A DNA stretch of 64,000 nt. Origin: Dorea_A sp016295505 (GTDB lineage: Bacteria; Bacillota; Clostridia; Lachnospirales; Lachnospiraceae). Where the stretch lies: contig NZ_JBDOHS010000004.1 in the NCBI RefSeq assembly GCF_039832105.1, positions 124,001-188,000 of the forward strand, given 5' to 3'. Made by a program: the position numbers and the translations under genes. The notes under the pieces were generated by a model. That model had not been told where the DNA came from. It saw only the letters and a program-made list of their open reading frames with translations, and did no database searches. This document shows positions 7,607-17,854 of this stretch, one piece after another; the first letter of the stretch is position 1; each line of letters starts with the position of its first letter.

Positions 7607-10255
7607 GTGGCTGAATTAACACCTATGATGCAGCAGTATATGGAGACAAAAAAGGAATATCCGGACTGCATCTTATTTTATAGACTTGGTGATTTTTATG
7701 AGATGTTTTTTGACGATGCACTGACAGCATCGAAAGAGCTGGAAATTACACTGACCGGAAAAAACTGTGGACTGGAAGAGCGTGCGCCGATGTGCGGCGT
7801 CCCTTATCATGCAGTGGATAGTTATCTTAACCGGCTGGTATCCAGAGGATATAAGGTTGCGATCTGTGAACAGATGGAAGATCCGGCACTTGCAAAGGGG
7901 CTTGTAAAGAGGGAAGTTGTCAGGATCGTTACACCGGGAACAAACCTTGATACACAGGCGCTTGATGAGACGAAGAATAATTATATCATGTGCGTGGTCT
8001 ACATTGCGGATCGGTATGGCCTGTCTGTGGCGGATGTCACGACCGGAGAATATATGGTGACAGAGATCGAAGACAGTGAAAAATTATTTGACGAGATCTA
8101 CAGATTCATGCCCTCAGAGCTTGTATGCAATGAGGCTTTTTATATGAGTGGTATGGACTTTGATCTGTTAAAAGATAAGCTTGGAATCACGATCTATTCT
8201 CTGGATTCCTGGTATTTTGATGACGCAATCTGCGCCAGAGTACTGAAAGAACATTTTCATGCGGGAACACTGGAAGGACTGGGGCTTGGAGATTATGACG
8301 GTGGAGTGATCGCAGCAGGCACACTGCTGCAGTATCTGACCGAAACTCAGAAGCGGGATCTGTCACACATTTCTCATCTGTCTGTCTATGCAACCGGAAA
8401 ATATATGCTGCTTGACAGCTCCACCAGACGGAATCTTGAATTGTGTGAAACACTTCGCGAAAAACAGAAAAAAGGGTCTCTCCTTTGGGTACTGGATAAG
8501 ACAAAGACTGCAATGGGTGCAAGAACTCTGCGTAAATTCATAGAGCAGCCTCTGATTGATAAAAAGATGATTGAAAAGCGCTTGGATGCAGTAGAAGAAC
8601 TGAAGAAAAACGCTATATTGAGAGAAGAGATCCGGGAATATCTGTCTCCGATCTATGATCTGGAGCGTCTGGTGTGTAAGATTACGTATCAGTCAGCAAA
8701 TCCCAGAGATCTGATCGCATTTGAGAGTTCTCTCTCTATGCTTCCTCACATCAAATGTATTCTGCAGGATATGCAGTCTCCACTGATGAAGGAGTTATAT
8801 GAAAGCATGGATACGCTGGAGGATCTCTGCAGCCTGGTAAAAAACGCGATTAAAGAAGATCCGCCGATCGCCATGAAAGAAGGCGGGATTATCCGTGACG
8901 GATACAATGAAGAGGTGGACCGACTGAGAAGTGCAAAATCAGACGGGAAGGACTGGCTTGCAAAGCTGGAGACTGAGGAAAGAGAAAAAACAGGAATCAA
9001 AAATCTCCGGATCCGTTACAATAAAGTATTCGGATATTATCTGGAGGTCACGAACTCATTTAAAAATCTGGTTCCGGACTATTATACGCGTAAACAGACA
9101 CTTGCAAATGCAGAGCGATATATCATTCCGGAACTCAAAGAACTGGAAGACACGATCCTGGGTGCAGAAGACAAGCTTTACGCACTGGAATATCAGCTGT
9201 ACAGTGAAGTTCGTGATGCGATCGGAAAAGAAGTCGTAAGGATACAGAATACCGCAAAAGCAATTGCAATGCTTGATACATATGCATCTCTTGCTCTGGT
9301 CGCCGAACGTAATAATTATGTCAGACCTAAGATGAACGAAAGAGGAATCATTGATATCAAAGACGGACGCCATCCGGTTGTCGAAAAAATGATTCCAAAC
9401 GATATGTTTATTGCCAATGATACCTATCTGAATGACAAAAAGAACAGGATCTCTGTCATTACAGGACCGAACATGGCCGGTAAATCCACTTATATGCGTC
9501 AGACGGCACTGATCGTACTTATGGCTCAGATCGGATCGTTTGTTCCGGCATCCAGTGCAAATATCGGGGTGGTTGACCGGATATTTACCCGTGTGGGGGC
9601 TTCCGACGACCTTGCAAGCGGACAGAGTACCTTTATGGTGGAAATGACTGAGGTTGCCAATATTCTTCGTAATGCAACGAATAAGAGTCTTCTGATTCTG
9701 GATGAGATCGGAAGAGGTACCAGCACATTCGACGGCCTGAGTATCGCATGGGCAGTGATCGAGTATATCAGCAACAGCAAACTGCTTGGGGCCAAGACCC
9801 TGTTTGCCACACACTATCATGAACTGACAGAACTGGAAGGTAAGATTGACAATGTCAATAATTATTGTATCGCGGTGAAAGAAAAAGGTGATGACATCAT
9901 CTTCCTGCGTAAGATCATAAAAGGCGGTGCAGATAAGAGCTACGGCATACAGGTTGCAAGGCTTGCCGGGGTTCCGGAATCTGTGACGAATCGCGCAAAA
10001 GAGATCGTGGAGGAGCTGATTCAGACGGATATCACAGGACGGATCAAGGACATTGCCGTACGCGGGCAGGAACCGTTCAGACAAAAGGCAAAGCACTATG
10101 ATGAAGTGGATCTTACTCAGATGTCTCTGTTTGATACTGTTAAGGATGATGATGTGATCCGGGAGATTAAAGAACTGGATCTTGCACATCTGACACCGAT
10201 CGATGCGCTGAATACATTGTATCAGCTTCAGAATAAGCTGAAAAACAGGTGGTAA
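7607..10255 (+). CDS. mutS: DNA mismatch repair protein MutS
   Basis: An 882-residue mismatch sensor and ABC-type ATPase. The N-terminal mismatch-recognition domain contains the LFYRLGDFYEMF motif, with the mismatch-contacting Phe-x-Glu near residues 29-35. The connector, lever and clamp regions follow. The ATPase carries Walker A GPNMAGKST starting at residue 620, Walker B ILDEIGRGTSTFDG and the H-loop FATHYHEL. The start is GTG 7607, preceded by AGAGGAG. Length is standard. mutL starts 3 bases after the stop, forming the usual mutSL pair, here followed by miaA. Confidence 0.97.
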   Translation: MAELTPMMQQYMETKKEYPDCILFYRLGDFYEMFFDDALTASKELEITLTGKNCGLEERAPMCGVPYHAVDSYLNRLVSRGYKVAICEQMEDPALAKGLVKREVVRIVTPGTNLDTQALDETKNNYIMCVVYIADRYGLSVADVTTGEYMVTEIEDSEKLFDEIYRFMPSELVCNEAFYMSGMDFDLLKDKLGITIYSLDSWYFDDAICARVLKEHFHAGTLEGLGLGDYDGGVIAAGTLLQYLTETQKRDLSHISHLSVYATGKYMLLDSSTRRNLELCETLREKQKKGSLLWVLDKTKTAMGARTLRKFIEQPLIDKKMIEKRLDAVEELKKNAILREEIREYLSPIYDLERLVCKITYQSANPRDLIAFESSLSMLPHIKCILQDMQSPLMKELYESMDTLEDLCSLVKNAIKEDPPIAMKEGGIIRDGYNEEVDRLRSAKSDGKDWLAKLETEEREKTGIKNLRIRYNKVFGYYLEVTNSFKNLVPDYYTRKQTLANAERYIIPELKELEDTILGAEDKLYALEYQLYSEVRDAIGKEVVRIQNTAKAIAMLDTYASLALVAERNNYVRPKMNERGIIDIKDGRHPVVEKMIPNDMFIANDTYLNDKKNRISVITGPNMAGKSTYMRQTALIVLMAQIGSFVPASSANIGVVDRIFTRVGASDDLASGQSTFMVEMTEVANILRNATNKSLLILDEIGRGTSTFDGLSIAWAVIEYISNSKLLGAKTLFATHYHELTELEGKIDNVNNYCIAVKEKGDDIIFLRKIIKGGADKSYGIQVARLAGVPESVTNRAKEIVEELIQTDITGRIKDIAVRGQEPFRQKAKHYDEVDLTQMSLFDTVKDDDVIREIKELDLAHLTPIDALNTLYQLQNKLKNRW

Positions 10256-10258
10256 TAT

Positions 10259-12268
10259 ATGAATAAGATACAAGTATTAGATTCTGTTACAATAGATAAG
10301 ATCGCAGCAGGAGAGGTCATTGAGCGGCCTGCTTCTGTCGTAAAAGAACTGGTGGAAAATGCAATTGACGCGGGATCCACCTCAATCGTTGTCGAGATTA
10401 AAGATGGCGGAATTTCCCTGATTCGTATCACAGATAATGGAAGCGGAATTGACCGTGAGGATGTTCCGGCAGCCTTTTTGAGGCATTCCACCAGCAAGAT
10501 ACGGACAGCAGATGATCTGGTACATATCGGTTCTCTTGGATTTCGCGGAGAGGCACTGTCCAGTATTGCGGCTGTCTCGCAGGTAGAGCTCATTACCAAG
10601 ACCAAAGAACAGACATTCGGAACCAGATACCGTATTGCAGGAGGAAAGGAAGAAGAGCTTGAGGATGCAGGTGCTCCGGACGGAACTACCTTTTTGGTCC
10701 GCCAGTTATTCTACAATACGCCGGCGAGAAGAAAATTTCTGAAAACGCCCATGACAGAAGCAAGTCATGTTGGGGATCTGATGACACGTATGGCATTGTC
10801 CCATCCGGACATCTCTTTTCAGTTTATCAATAACGGACAGTCAAAGCTTCATACATTCGGAAATGGTAACCTGAAAGATGTCATCTATCATATCTATGGC
10901 AGAGACATTGCAGCAAATTTGCTGTCAGCCGACTATGAAGCTTCCGGGATCAAGGTGACAGGATATCTTGGGAAACCATTGATTTCCAGAGGCAACCGGA
11001 ACTTTGAAAACTACTATATCAACGGCAGATATGTAAAGAGCAGCATCATTTCCAAAGCGATTGAAGATGCATACAAAGATTTTACGATGCAGCATAAGTA
11101 TCCGTTTGTAGTGCTTCATATGGATATTGACGGAGAATCCGTGGATGTCAATGTACATCCGACGAAGATGGAACTTCGGTTCAATCGCCAGCAGGAGGTA
11201 TACAATACTGTCTATGCGGCGGTTGATCAGGGCCTGCATGAGAAGGAACTGATCCCACACGTAGAGATAGATGTACCAACGTCAAAAATCACACCGCAAA
11301 CTACAGATTCACTGTCCCAGAAGAACATTTCGCAAAAAGCAGTCGAACCGCAGAAAGAGAGCATACCGCAAAATGCGGTTACACCTGCAAAATCTGCGGT
11401 TCCGCCGGTGCAGGAACGAGATCTGAACTACTTTATGACAAAGATGAAAGAACGTGTCATGGCAGAACATCGTCAGCGTACTGCTTCAGAAAAGCCGTCG
11501 GACAATTCTGTTCGAGAAGACAAAACCTCCTATCGTGTTTCGGAGACGCCGATTCCAAAGGCTCGTACTTTAAAGATTCCGTTACCAGAGGTTCCGGCTC
11601 CGACAATTCCGGTTCCTGAACCATCGGAACCAATACAGCCAAAACAGCTCGATCTGTTTGAAGAAAAGCTTCTTACGAAAGAGGCCAAAGCAGAGTATAA
11701 GATCATTGGTCAGGTGTTTGAAACCTACTGGCTGGTAGAGTATCATGACAATCTGTATATTATCGATCAGCATGCGGCTCATGAAAGAGTCTTGTATGAA
11801 AAAACACTGCGTTCCATGAAAACAAGAGAATATACTTCGCAGATGATCAGCCCGCCGATCGTTCTGAATCTCAGTATGCAGGAAGGAGAACTTCTGAACC
11901 GTTATATGGATCAGTTTACGAGAATCGGGTTTGAGATTGAAGAATTTGGACAGGATTCTTATGCAGTCAGGGCAGTACCCGATAATCTGTTCAGTATTGC
12001 AAAAAAAGATCTTCTTCTGCAGATGCTGGACAGTCTGTCAGATGAATTGAACCGGAATCTTTCCCCGGAACTGATTGACGAAAAAGTAGCATCCATGTCA
12101 TGTAAAGCGGCTGTGAAGGGAAATATGAAGCTGTCTGCAGCAGAGGTAGATACTTTGATCGGAGAACTTCTGACACTGGACAATCCATATCATTGTCCGC
12201 ATGGAAGACCAACGATTATCGCAATGACAAAGAGAGAATTAGAAAAGAAATTCAAAAGGATTATATAA
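10259..12268 (+). CDS. mutL: DNA mismatch repair protein MutL (endonuclease type)
   Basis: A 669-residue GHKL ATPase: ENAIDAG, DNGSGI and LGFRGEALSS motifs in the first 110 residues. A Pro- and Ser-rich linker (about residues 340-460) contains repeated SQK/PQ stretches and varies among relatives. The C-terminal dimerisation domain carries DQHAAHERVLYE, the metal-binding endonuclease motif that marks MutL proteins of bacteria lacking MutH. Nicking of the nascent strand is therefore expected to be intrinsic. The SD is AGGTGG at the end of mutS, and miaA starts 3 bases downstream. Confidence 0.97.
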   Translation: MNKIQVLDSVTIDKIAAGEVIERPASVVKELVENAIDAGSTSIVVEIKDGGISLIRITDNGSGIDREDVPAAFLRHSTSKIRTADDLVHIGSLGFRGEALSSIAAVSQVELITKTKEQTFGTRYRIAGGKEEELEDAGAPDGTTFLVRQLFYNTPARRKFLKTPMTEASHVGDLMTRMALSHPDISFQFINNGQSKLHTFGNGNLKDVIYHIYGRDIAANLLSADYEASGIKVTGYLGKPLISRGNRNFENYYINGRYVKSSIISKAIEDAYKDFTMQHKYPFVVLHMDIDGESVDVNVHPTKMELRFNRQQEVYNTVYAAVDQGLHEKELIPHVEIDVPTSKITPQTTDSLSQKNISQKAVEPQKESIPQNAVTPAKSAVPPVQERDLNYFMTKMKERVMAEHRQRTASEKPSDNSVREDKTSYRVSETPIPKARTLKIPLPEVPAPTIPVPEPSEPIQPKQLDLFEEKLLTKEAKAEYKIIGQVFETYWLVEYHDNLYIIDQHAAHERVLYEKTLRSMKTREYTSQMISPPIVLNLSMQEGELLNRYMDQFTRIGFEIEEFGQDSYAVRAVPDNLFSIAKKDLLLQMLDSLSDELNRNLSPELIDEKVASMSCKAAVKGNMKLSAAEVDTLIGELLTLDNPYHCPHGRPTIIAMTKRELEKKFKRII

Positions 12269-12271
12269 GAT

Positions 12272-13213
12272 ATGAAAAAACCATTAGTAGTACTAACTGG
12301 GCCTACGGCAGTCGGGAAAACAAAAGCGTCTATCGGCCTTGCGAAAGCGATCGGCGGGGAGATCATATCTGCTGATTCCATGCAGATCTACCGGCATATG
12401 GATATCGGATCTGCAAAAATAATGCCGGAAGAGATGGAAGGGGTTCCGCATTATCTGATTGATGAGCTGGAACCATCAGAAGAATTTCATGTTGTCCGCT
12501 TTCAGCAGATGGCAAAAGAAGCGATGAAAAAGATCTATTCCCATGGAAATATCCCGATCATTGTTGGCGGAACCGGTTTTTATATTCAGGCACTTCTGTA
12601 TGATATTGATTTTACAGAAACCCGGGAGGAAGATAGTTATCGCAGAGAGCTGGAAGCATATGCGGATTCAAAGGGTGCAGCTTATCTTCATGATATGCTT
12701 CGCAGGGTGGATCCAAAAGCAGCGGAGGAGATTCATGCCAATAACGTAAAACGTGTCATCCGCGCGTTAGAGTATTACCATCAGACCGGGAAGAGAATCT
12801 CAGAACATAATGAAACTGAGAGAAAAAAACAGTCTCCGTATCAGTTCGTATATTTTGTGCTGAATGATGACCGAAAAAATCTATATCAGAGGATTGATAT
12901 GAGAGTCGATCAGATGATACAACAGGGACTCGTAGCAGAAGTCAGACATCTCAGAGAGATGGGATGTACCCGGGATATGGTATCCATGCAGGGGCTTGGT
13001 TACAAAGAGATTCTTGCATATCTGGACGGAGAATGTACGCTGGAAGAGGCTGTATATATTATCAAAAGAGATACCAGACATTTTGCGAAACGTCAGATCA
13101 CCTGGTTTAAGAGGGAGCGTCAGGTGACCTGGATTGAAAAGGACCAGTATGCTTATGATGAAGAACGCATTCTGAATGCGATGATTCAATATACGAAGGG
13201 AGTTATATGTTAA
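12272..13213 (+). CDS. miaA: tRNA dimethylallyltransferase MiaA
   Basis: A 313-residue enzyme that transfers dimethylallyl from DMAPP to A37 of tRNAs reading UNN codons. The P-loop GPTAVGKTKAS is at residue 9, followed by the family motifs ISADSMQIYRHMDIG and GGTGFYIQALLYD. The C-terminal RDTRHFAKRQITWF segment contacts tRNA. It begins 3 bases after mutL, the widespread mutSL-miaA order. The stop overlaps the next start by 7 bases. Confidence 0.96.
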   Translation: MKKPLVVLTGPTAVGKTKASIGLAKAIGGEIISADSMQIYRHMDIGSAKIMPEEMEGVPHYLIDELEPSEEFHVVRFQQMAKEAMKKIYSHGNIPIIVGGTGFYIQALLYDIDFTETREEDSYRRELEAYADSKGAAYLHDMLRRVDPKAAEEIHANNVKRVIRALEYYHQTGKRISEHNETERKKQSPYQFVYFVLNDDRKNLYQRIDMRVDQMIQQGLVAEVRHLREMGCTRDMVSMQGLGYKEILAYLDGECTLEEAVYIIKRDTRHFAKRQITWFKRERQVTWIEKDQYAYDEERILNAMIQYTKGVIC

Positions 13214-13503
13214 GAAGATTATTTGGAGGTTCAAAATTTTTAAAAAAAATGAATACACTGATGGAGATTTATTCCAAAAGTCATGATGTTGATTTTGCTT
13301 TTCGTGAACTTCTGGGACTGGAATCTCTGATTCGTACAGAGGGAGAACGGGCATTCTATGACCTGAACCGTGCCTCTCTTCTGTATGATATGCAAAGGTA
13401 CAGAGAAGCCGCAGACATCATTATGCAGATTCATCCGTTGAATCCGGAGTTTGATGCAAGATGTGCTTATGTCAGAACAAAAATTATGGAAGCCATGAAC
13501 TAG
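13207..13503 (+). CDS. Small helical protein of unknown function, coupled to miaA
   Basis: A 98-residue soluble protein beginning MLRRLFGGSKFLKK. It is basic at the N-terminus and then strongly helical, with a pattern (RAFYDLNRASLLYDMQRYREAADIIMQIHPLNP) resembling a single TPR-like helix pair. The family was not recognised. It overlaps the end of miaA by 7 bases and is followed after 14 bases by the methionine gamma-lyase family gene, so it is certainly within the operon. No membrane segment or signal peptide is visible. GGGAG in the end of miaA serves as SD. A scaffold or adaptor role is possible but untested. Confidence 0.7.
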   Translation: MLRRLFGGSKFLKKMNTLMEIYSKSHDVDFAFRELLGLESLIRTEGERAFYDLNRASLLYDMQRYREAADIIMQIHPLNPEFDARCAYVRTKIMEAMN

Positions 13504-13517
13504 AAAGGAACAAAGAT

Positions 13518-14804
13518 ATGTCGATAATAGATAATATGTATCAGGAACTTGGAGTCAGTAAACAGGTGCTGGATTTTGGCCTTGAGGTTGAATCCGGATT
13601 AAAAGAAAGATTTGACCGGATCGATGAGATTGCAGAATACAATCAGTTGAAAGTGATCAAAGCCATGCAGGACAGTAAGGTTCGTGCCGGATGCTTTAAT
13701 TATGCGAGCGGATACGGATATGATGATCTGGGAAGAGATACTCTGGAAGAAGTGTATGCTGCCGTATTTCATACGGAAAGCGCTCTGGTTCGTCCGCAGA
13801 TTACCTGCGGAACACACGCACTGTCTCTTGCCCTGTCTGCAAATCTGAGACCTGGTGACGAACTTCTGTCGCCGGCTGGAAAGCCATATGATACCCTGGA
13901 AGAAGTAATCGGGATCCGTCCTTCTACCGGTTCTCTCGCAGAATATGGAGTGACCTACTCACAGGTGGATCTTCTGGAGGATGGAACCTTTGATTATGAC
14001 AATATCCGAAAAGCGGTCAATGACAGAACAAAGCTTGTTACGATTCAGCGTTCCAAAGGATATCAGACGCGTCCGAGCTTTTCTGTTGCACAGATCGGAG
14101 AGCTGATCGCTTTTGTGAAGTCGATCAAGCCGGATGTGATCTGCATGGTTGACAACTGTTATGGAGAATTTGTAGAAACGATCGAGCCAAGTGATGTAGG
14201 CGCAGACATGGTCGTTGGTTCACTGATTAAGAATCCGGGCGGCGGACTTGCACCGATTGGAGGTTATATTGCCGGCAGGGCGGATCTGATCGAAGCCTGC
14301 GGCTACCGTCTGACTTCACCGGGACTGGGAAGGGAAGTAGGTGCATCTCTTGGAGTCATGAAGGATTTCTATCAGGGGCTCTTTCTTGCGCCGACTGTTG
14401 TTGCGGGAGCGTTAAAAGGAGCGATATTTGCAGCCAATATCTATGAAAAATTAGGATATTATGTGATTCCAGACGGAACCGAAGACAGACATGATATTAT
14501 TCAGGCCGTGGAATTCGGTATTCCGGAAGGCGTGATAGAGTTCTGTAAGGGAATTCAGGCCGCAGCACCGGTAGACTCTTATGTTACACCGGAACCATGG
14601 CCAATGCCGGGATATGACAGTGACGTAATCATGGCGGCGGGAGCATTTGTTCAGGGTTCTTCTATCGAATTGAGTGCCGATGGTCCGATCAAGCCTCCGT
14701 ATGCCGTATATTTTCAGGGAGGCCTTACATGGCCGCATGCAAAGCTTGGTATTCTGATGTCTCTTGAATATCTTGTACGTGCAGGAATTGTAACCTTAGG
14801 TTAA
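13518..14804 (+). CDS. Methionine gamma-lyase family protein (PLP-dependent, 'aluminium resistance' type)
   Basis: A 428-residue PLP-dependent fold type I enzyme of the family once named aluminium resistance protein. The predicted PLP lysine is in GSLIKNPGGGLAPIGGYIAG, preceded by the Asp-containing CMVDNCYGEFVE strand that would hold the pyridine nitrogen. The N-terminal CGTHALSLAL segment contacts cofactor phosphate. ATG 13518 was chosen over an upstream in-frame ATG at 13461 because AAAGGA sits just before it. The actual substrate is uncertain; family members are often only presumed to cleave sulfur amino acids. Confidence 0.88.
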   Translation: MSIIDNMYQELGVSKQVLDFGLEVESGLKERFDRIDEIAEYNQLKVIKAMQDSKVRAGCFNYASGYGYDDLGRDTLEEVYAAVFHTESALVRPQITCGTHALSLALSANLRPGDELLSPAGKPYDTLEEVIGIRPSTGSLAEYGVTYSQVDLLEDGTFDYDNIRKAVNDRTKLVTIQRSKGYQTRPSFSVAQIGELIAFVKSIKPDVICMVDNCYGEFVETIEPSDVGADMVVGSLIKNPGGGLAPIGGYIAGRADLIEACGYRLTSPGLGREVGASLGVMKDFYQGLFLAPTVVAGALKGAIFAANIYEKLGYYVIPDGTEDRHDIIQAVEFGIPEGVIEFCKGIQAAAPVDSYVTPEPWPMPGYDSDVIMAAGAFVQGSSIELSADGPIKPPYAVYFQGGLTWPHAKLGILMSLEYLVRAGIVTLG

Positions 14805-14845
14805 AATATAGCTGTTTCATCACTTTGTGAGGTTGAAGATCAAAT

Positions 14846-16126
14846 ATGAAAAAAATCATGATTATCGGAGGCGGGGCCTCCGGTCTTACAGCTGCAATTA
14901 CTGCGGCAAGAATGAATCCCAAAGCACAGATCTGTATTCTGGAGCATAAAGACAGCCCCGGTAAGAAGATCCTGGCAACCGGAAACGGCAGATGCAATCT
15001 GACCAATCGGTTTCAGGCAATGGACTGTTACCGGAGTCGTCATCCCGAGATTGCAGAGAAGATCCTGCGGCAATTCACATATGAAGAGACGCTTTCCTTC
15101 TTTTCTTCTCTGGGACTTTTGTTCCGGATGCGCGGAGATTATGTGTATCCCAGATCGGATCAGGCAGCTGCGGTCCTGGATCTGATGCTTATGGAAACCA
15201 GGCGGCTTGGAATACAGATACAGACAGGGATTCATGTTGAACGGATTACCCGCAGTGCCAAAGGCTTCTGTATTCATTCGAGTGCTCAGAATTTTCAGGC
15301 AGACGCCGTGATTCTGTCTGCCGGCGGCCGTGCATCTTCTGCACTCGGATCCGATGGAAGTGGATATACACTTGCAAAGTCAGCGGGGCACAGCCTTGTC
15401 CCGGTTGTTCCGGCTCTTGTGCAGCTGAAAGTAAAGCAGCATCCGTATGCCAAAGCAGCGGGTGTCCGTACAGATGCACAGGTGACCGCCGTCATCGACG
15501 GCAAACCCATTGCATCCGATAAGGGAGAACTTCAGATTACAGCATATGGCATCTCCGGAATTCCGGTATTTCAGATCAGTCGTTTTGCTGCAGACGGTCT
15601 CCGGCAAAAACGTAACGTGCAGGTAGTGATTGATTTTTTTCCTGATGTGAAAGAAGAAGAACTGCTTTCACTTTTAAAAAGGAGAAAAGAAGAAAACACG
15701 TTTCTGACATGTGCTGATTTTTTCATGGGGATCTTTCACAAAAAAATGATCCCACGTTTTCTGGAGCGTGCAGATATCCGTATGGATCAGAAAGCTTCCG
15801 GTCTGACTGACAGACAGCTTCACCGACTGGTACGCATAGTAAAAGCGGATACGGTGACGATCACCGACACCAATGGATTTGAAAATGCACAGGTGTGTGC
15901 CGGTGGTGTTCCTCTTACAGAAATAGATCCGGGGACGATGGAATCCAGGTGTATGAGGCAGCTCTATCTGGCCGGAGAGCTTCTTGACGTAGACGGCATC
16001 TGTGGAGGATATAATCTTCAATGGGCATGGGCAACCGGTTATCTGGCCGGAAGAGCATGCGCATCCTCCGGACACGGAGATACCGGAAAGAAACCAAAGA
16101 CATCAGGGAAAGGAAAACGCTCATGA
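14846..16126 (+). CDS. FAD-dependent oxidoreductase, HI0933/YhiN family
   Basis: A 426-residue flavoprotein with the Rossmann dinucleotide motif IIGGGASGLTAAITAA at the N-terminus and the family signature GKKILATGNGRCNLTN near residue 42. The C-terminal GGYNLQWAWATGYLAGR closes the FAD site. These proteins are often annotated as aminoacetone oxidase family enzymes, but the physiological substrate is unknown. The last four bases (ATGA) overlap the start of a second flavoprotein, suggesting coordinated expression. Confidence 0.88.
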   Translation: MKKIMIIGGGASGLTAAITAARMNPKAQICILEHKDSPGKKILATGNGRCNLTNRFQAMDCYRSRHPEIAEKILRQFTYEETLSFFSSLGLLFRMRGDYVYPRSDQAAAVLDLMLMETRRLGIQIQTGIHVERITRSAKGFCIHSSAQNFQADAVILSAGGRASSALGSDGSGYTLAKSAGHSLVPVVPALVQLKVKQHPYAKAAGVRTDAQVTAVIDGKPIASDKGELQITAYGISGIPVFQISRFAADGLRQKRNVQVVIDFFPDVKEEELLSLLKRRKEENTFLTCADFFMGIFHKKMIPRFLERADIRMDQKASGLTDRQLHRLVRIVKADTVTITDTNGFENAQVCAGGVPLTEIDPGTMESRCMRQLYLAGELLDVDGICGGYNLQWAWATGYLAGRACASSGHGDTGKKPKTSGKGKRS

Positions 16127-17760
16127 TCCGAATCAGTCAATTAAAATTACCGATCACACATACCAGAGATGATCTGAAGAAAAAGATCTTGAAAACACTG
16201 CGTATCAACGACTCAGAACTTCTTTCCTGGCAGATTCAGAAGCAATCCATTGATGCCCGGAAAAAACCACAGTTATTCTACATTTATTCCGTGGACGTCC
16301 ACGTAAAAAATGAATCTTCCCTGAAGAAGAAAGTGAAAAACGGACAGGTCATTTTCGGAAAGCAGCAGGTGAAATATTCATTCTCCGTTTCCGGTACACA
16401 GCCGCTTATGCACAGACCTGTAATCATAGGCACAGGACCTGCCGGCCTGTTCTGCGGATATATGCTGGCGCTTGCCGGATATCGCCCTGTTCTTCTTGAG
16501 CGCGGCGAGGATGTGGATCAGCGTATGAAAGATGTGGAATGTTTCTGGAACGGAGGTCCTCTGAATCCTGATTCGAATGTACAATTTGGGGAGGGAGGAG
16601 CAGGAACCTTTTCGGACGGAAAACTGAATACACTGGTCAATGATAAACTTGGCCGCAACACCAAAGTTCTTGAGATCTTTCACGCACATGGTGCACCACA
16701 GGAGATCATGTATCAGAGCAAACCACATATCGGAACGGATATACTCGCTTCCGTGATCAGAAATATGCGTCATACCATCTGTACACATGGCGGGGAAGTT
16801 CGTTTTCATTCTCAGGTGACAGATATCAGGACATCTTATTCTGATAACAGGGAGCAGTTGACAGGACTCTGTGTTCGAGACCTGCATACCGGCAAAGAGG
16901 AACTTCTTTTTACAGACATTGCAGTATTTGCGATCGGACATAGCGCGAGAGATACCTTTGCCATGCTGAAGGGACATCGTTTGACGATGGAACCAAAGTC
17001 TTTTGCAGTCGGTGTCCGTATGGAACATCCACAATCTATGATCAATGAAGATCAATATGGAGAGCATTACCCTGATTGTCTTCCGGCAGCACCTTATAAA
17101 CTGGCAGTTAATCTGGAAAACGGAAGAGGGGTCTATACCTTCTGTATGTGTCCAGGCGGATATGTTGTCAATGCTTCGTCAGAAGAACATCGTCTTGCCG
17201 TAAATGGGATGAGCTACAGTGGACGTGACGGAAAAAATGCAAACAGTGCTGTGATCGTCACCGTGACTCCTGAAGATTACGGAAACGGGGATGCTTTATC
17301 CGGTATGGAATACCAGCGCAGACTTGAGGAGGCCGCATATCTTGCAGGGAATGGAAAGATTCCGGTACAATTGTTCGGCGATTTTTGTTCCAATAAGGTC
17401 TCAGATGGCCCTCAGGAAGTACTTCCACAGATGAAAGGCGAATACGCCTGGAGCAATGTAAGAAGTATTTTCCCGGAAGAGATTGCACAGTCTCTGGAAG
17501 AAGGTATCCGGTCTTTCGGACAGAAGATTCACGGATATGCGAGAGAGGACGCTGTGTTATCCGGTGTAGAGAGTCGCACCTCTTCCCCTGTCAGGATTTT
17601 GCGTGATGACACTCTTCAGAGCAATATCCGGGGAATCTTTCCCTGTGGAGAAGGTGCCGGATATGCGGGTGGAATTACATCAGCTGCCATGGATGGACTA
17701 AAAGTGGCAGAAAATATTGCCATGGCCTACCGCCCATTCGACACGGTGTCGGATGATTAA
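16123..17760 (+). CDS. FAD-dependent protein (COG2509-type dehydrogenase)
   Basis: A 545-residue protein with a distinctive N-terminal domain of about 100 residues (RISQLKLPITHTRDDLKKKI...) that precedes the FAD-binding motif VIIGTGPAGLFCGYMLALAG near residue 105. The GEGGAGTFSDGKLNT segment and the C-terminal FPCGEGAGYAGGITSAAMDG loop are typical of this 'uncharacterised FAD-dependent dehydrogenase' family. The frame is open upstream to 16021 inside the previous gene. ATG 16123 is preferred because of the AGGAAAA upstream, the ATGA overlap and the family N-terminus. The reaction is unknown. Confidence 0.88.
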   Translation: MIRISQLKLPITHTRDDLKKKILKTLRINDSELLSWQIQKQSIDARKKPQLFYIYSVDVHVKNESSLKKKVKNGQVIFGKQQVKYSFSVSGTQPLMHRPVIIGTGPAGLFCGYMLALAGYRPVLLERGEDVDQRMKDVECFWNGGPLNPDSNVQFGEGGAGTFSDGKLNTLVNDKLGRNTKVLEIFHAHGAPQEIMYQSKPHIGTDILASVIRNMRHTICTHGGEVRFHSQVTDIRTSYSDNREQLTGLCVRDLHTGKEELLFTDIAVFAIGHSARDTFAMLKGHRLTMEPKSFAVGVRMEHPQSMINEDQYGEHYPDCLPAAPYKLAVNLENGRGVYTFCMCPGGYVVNASSEEHRLAVNGMSYSGRDGKNANSAVIVTVTPEDYGNGDALSGMEYQRRLEEAAYLAGNGKIPVQLFGDFCSNKVSDGPQEVLPQMKGEYAWSNVRSIFPEEIAQSLEEGIRSFGQKIHGYAREDAVLSGVESRTSSPVRILRDDTLQSNIRGIFPCGEGAGYAGGITSAAMDGLKVAENIAMAYRPFDTVSDD

Positions 17761-17782
17761 GAAAAATTTAATGGGATAAGTC

Positions 17783-17811
17783 TATACACATTTTTTTAAA
17801 TGTGATAAAAT
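17783..17811 (+). promoter_or_regulatory. Candidate promoter before DUF4321 with internal inverted repeat
   Basis: TATACA (17783-17788), a 17-base spacer and TAAAAT (17806-17811) form a plausible SigA promoter. A perfect inverted repeat CACATTTttttAAATGTG (17787-17804) lies in the spacer and may be an operator or a weak terminator for the flavoprotein gene. Confidence 0.5.
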
Positions 17812-17854
17812 GTATTGAGTTTTTTAGATAGATAAAAAACGAGGAGGAGTACAT

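Noticed and set aside
9056..10273. 405-residue open frame on the minus strand inside mutS
   Set aside because: It is antisense to conserved MutS motifs, has no SD at a plausible start, and its composition is Cys/His/Phe-rich as expected for an antisense shadow.
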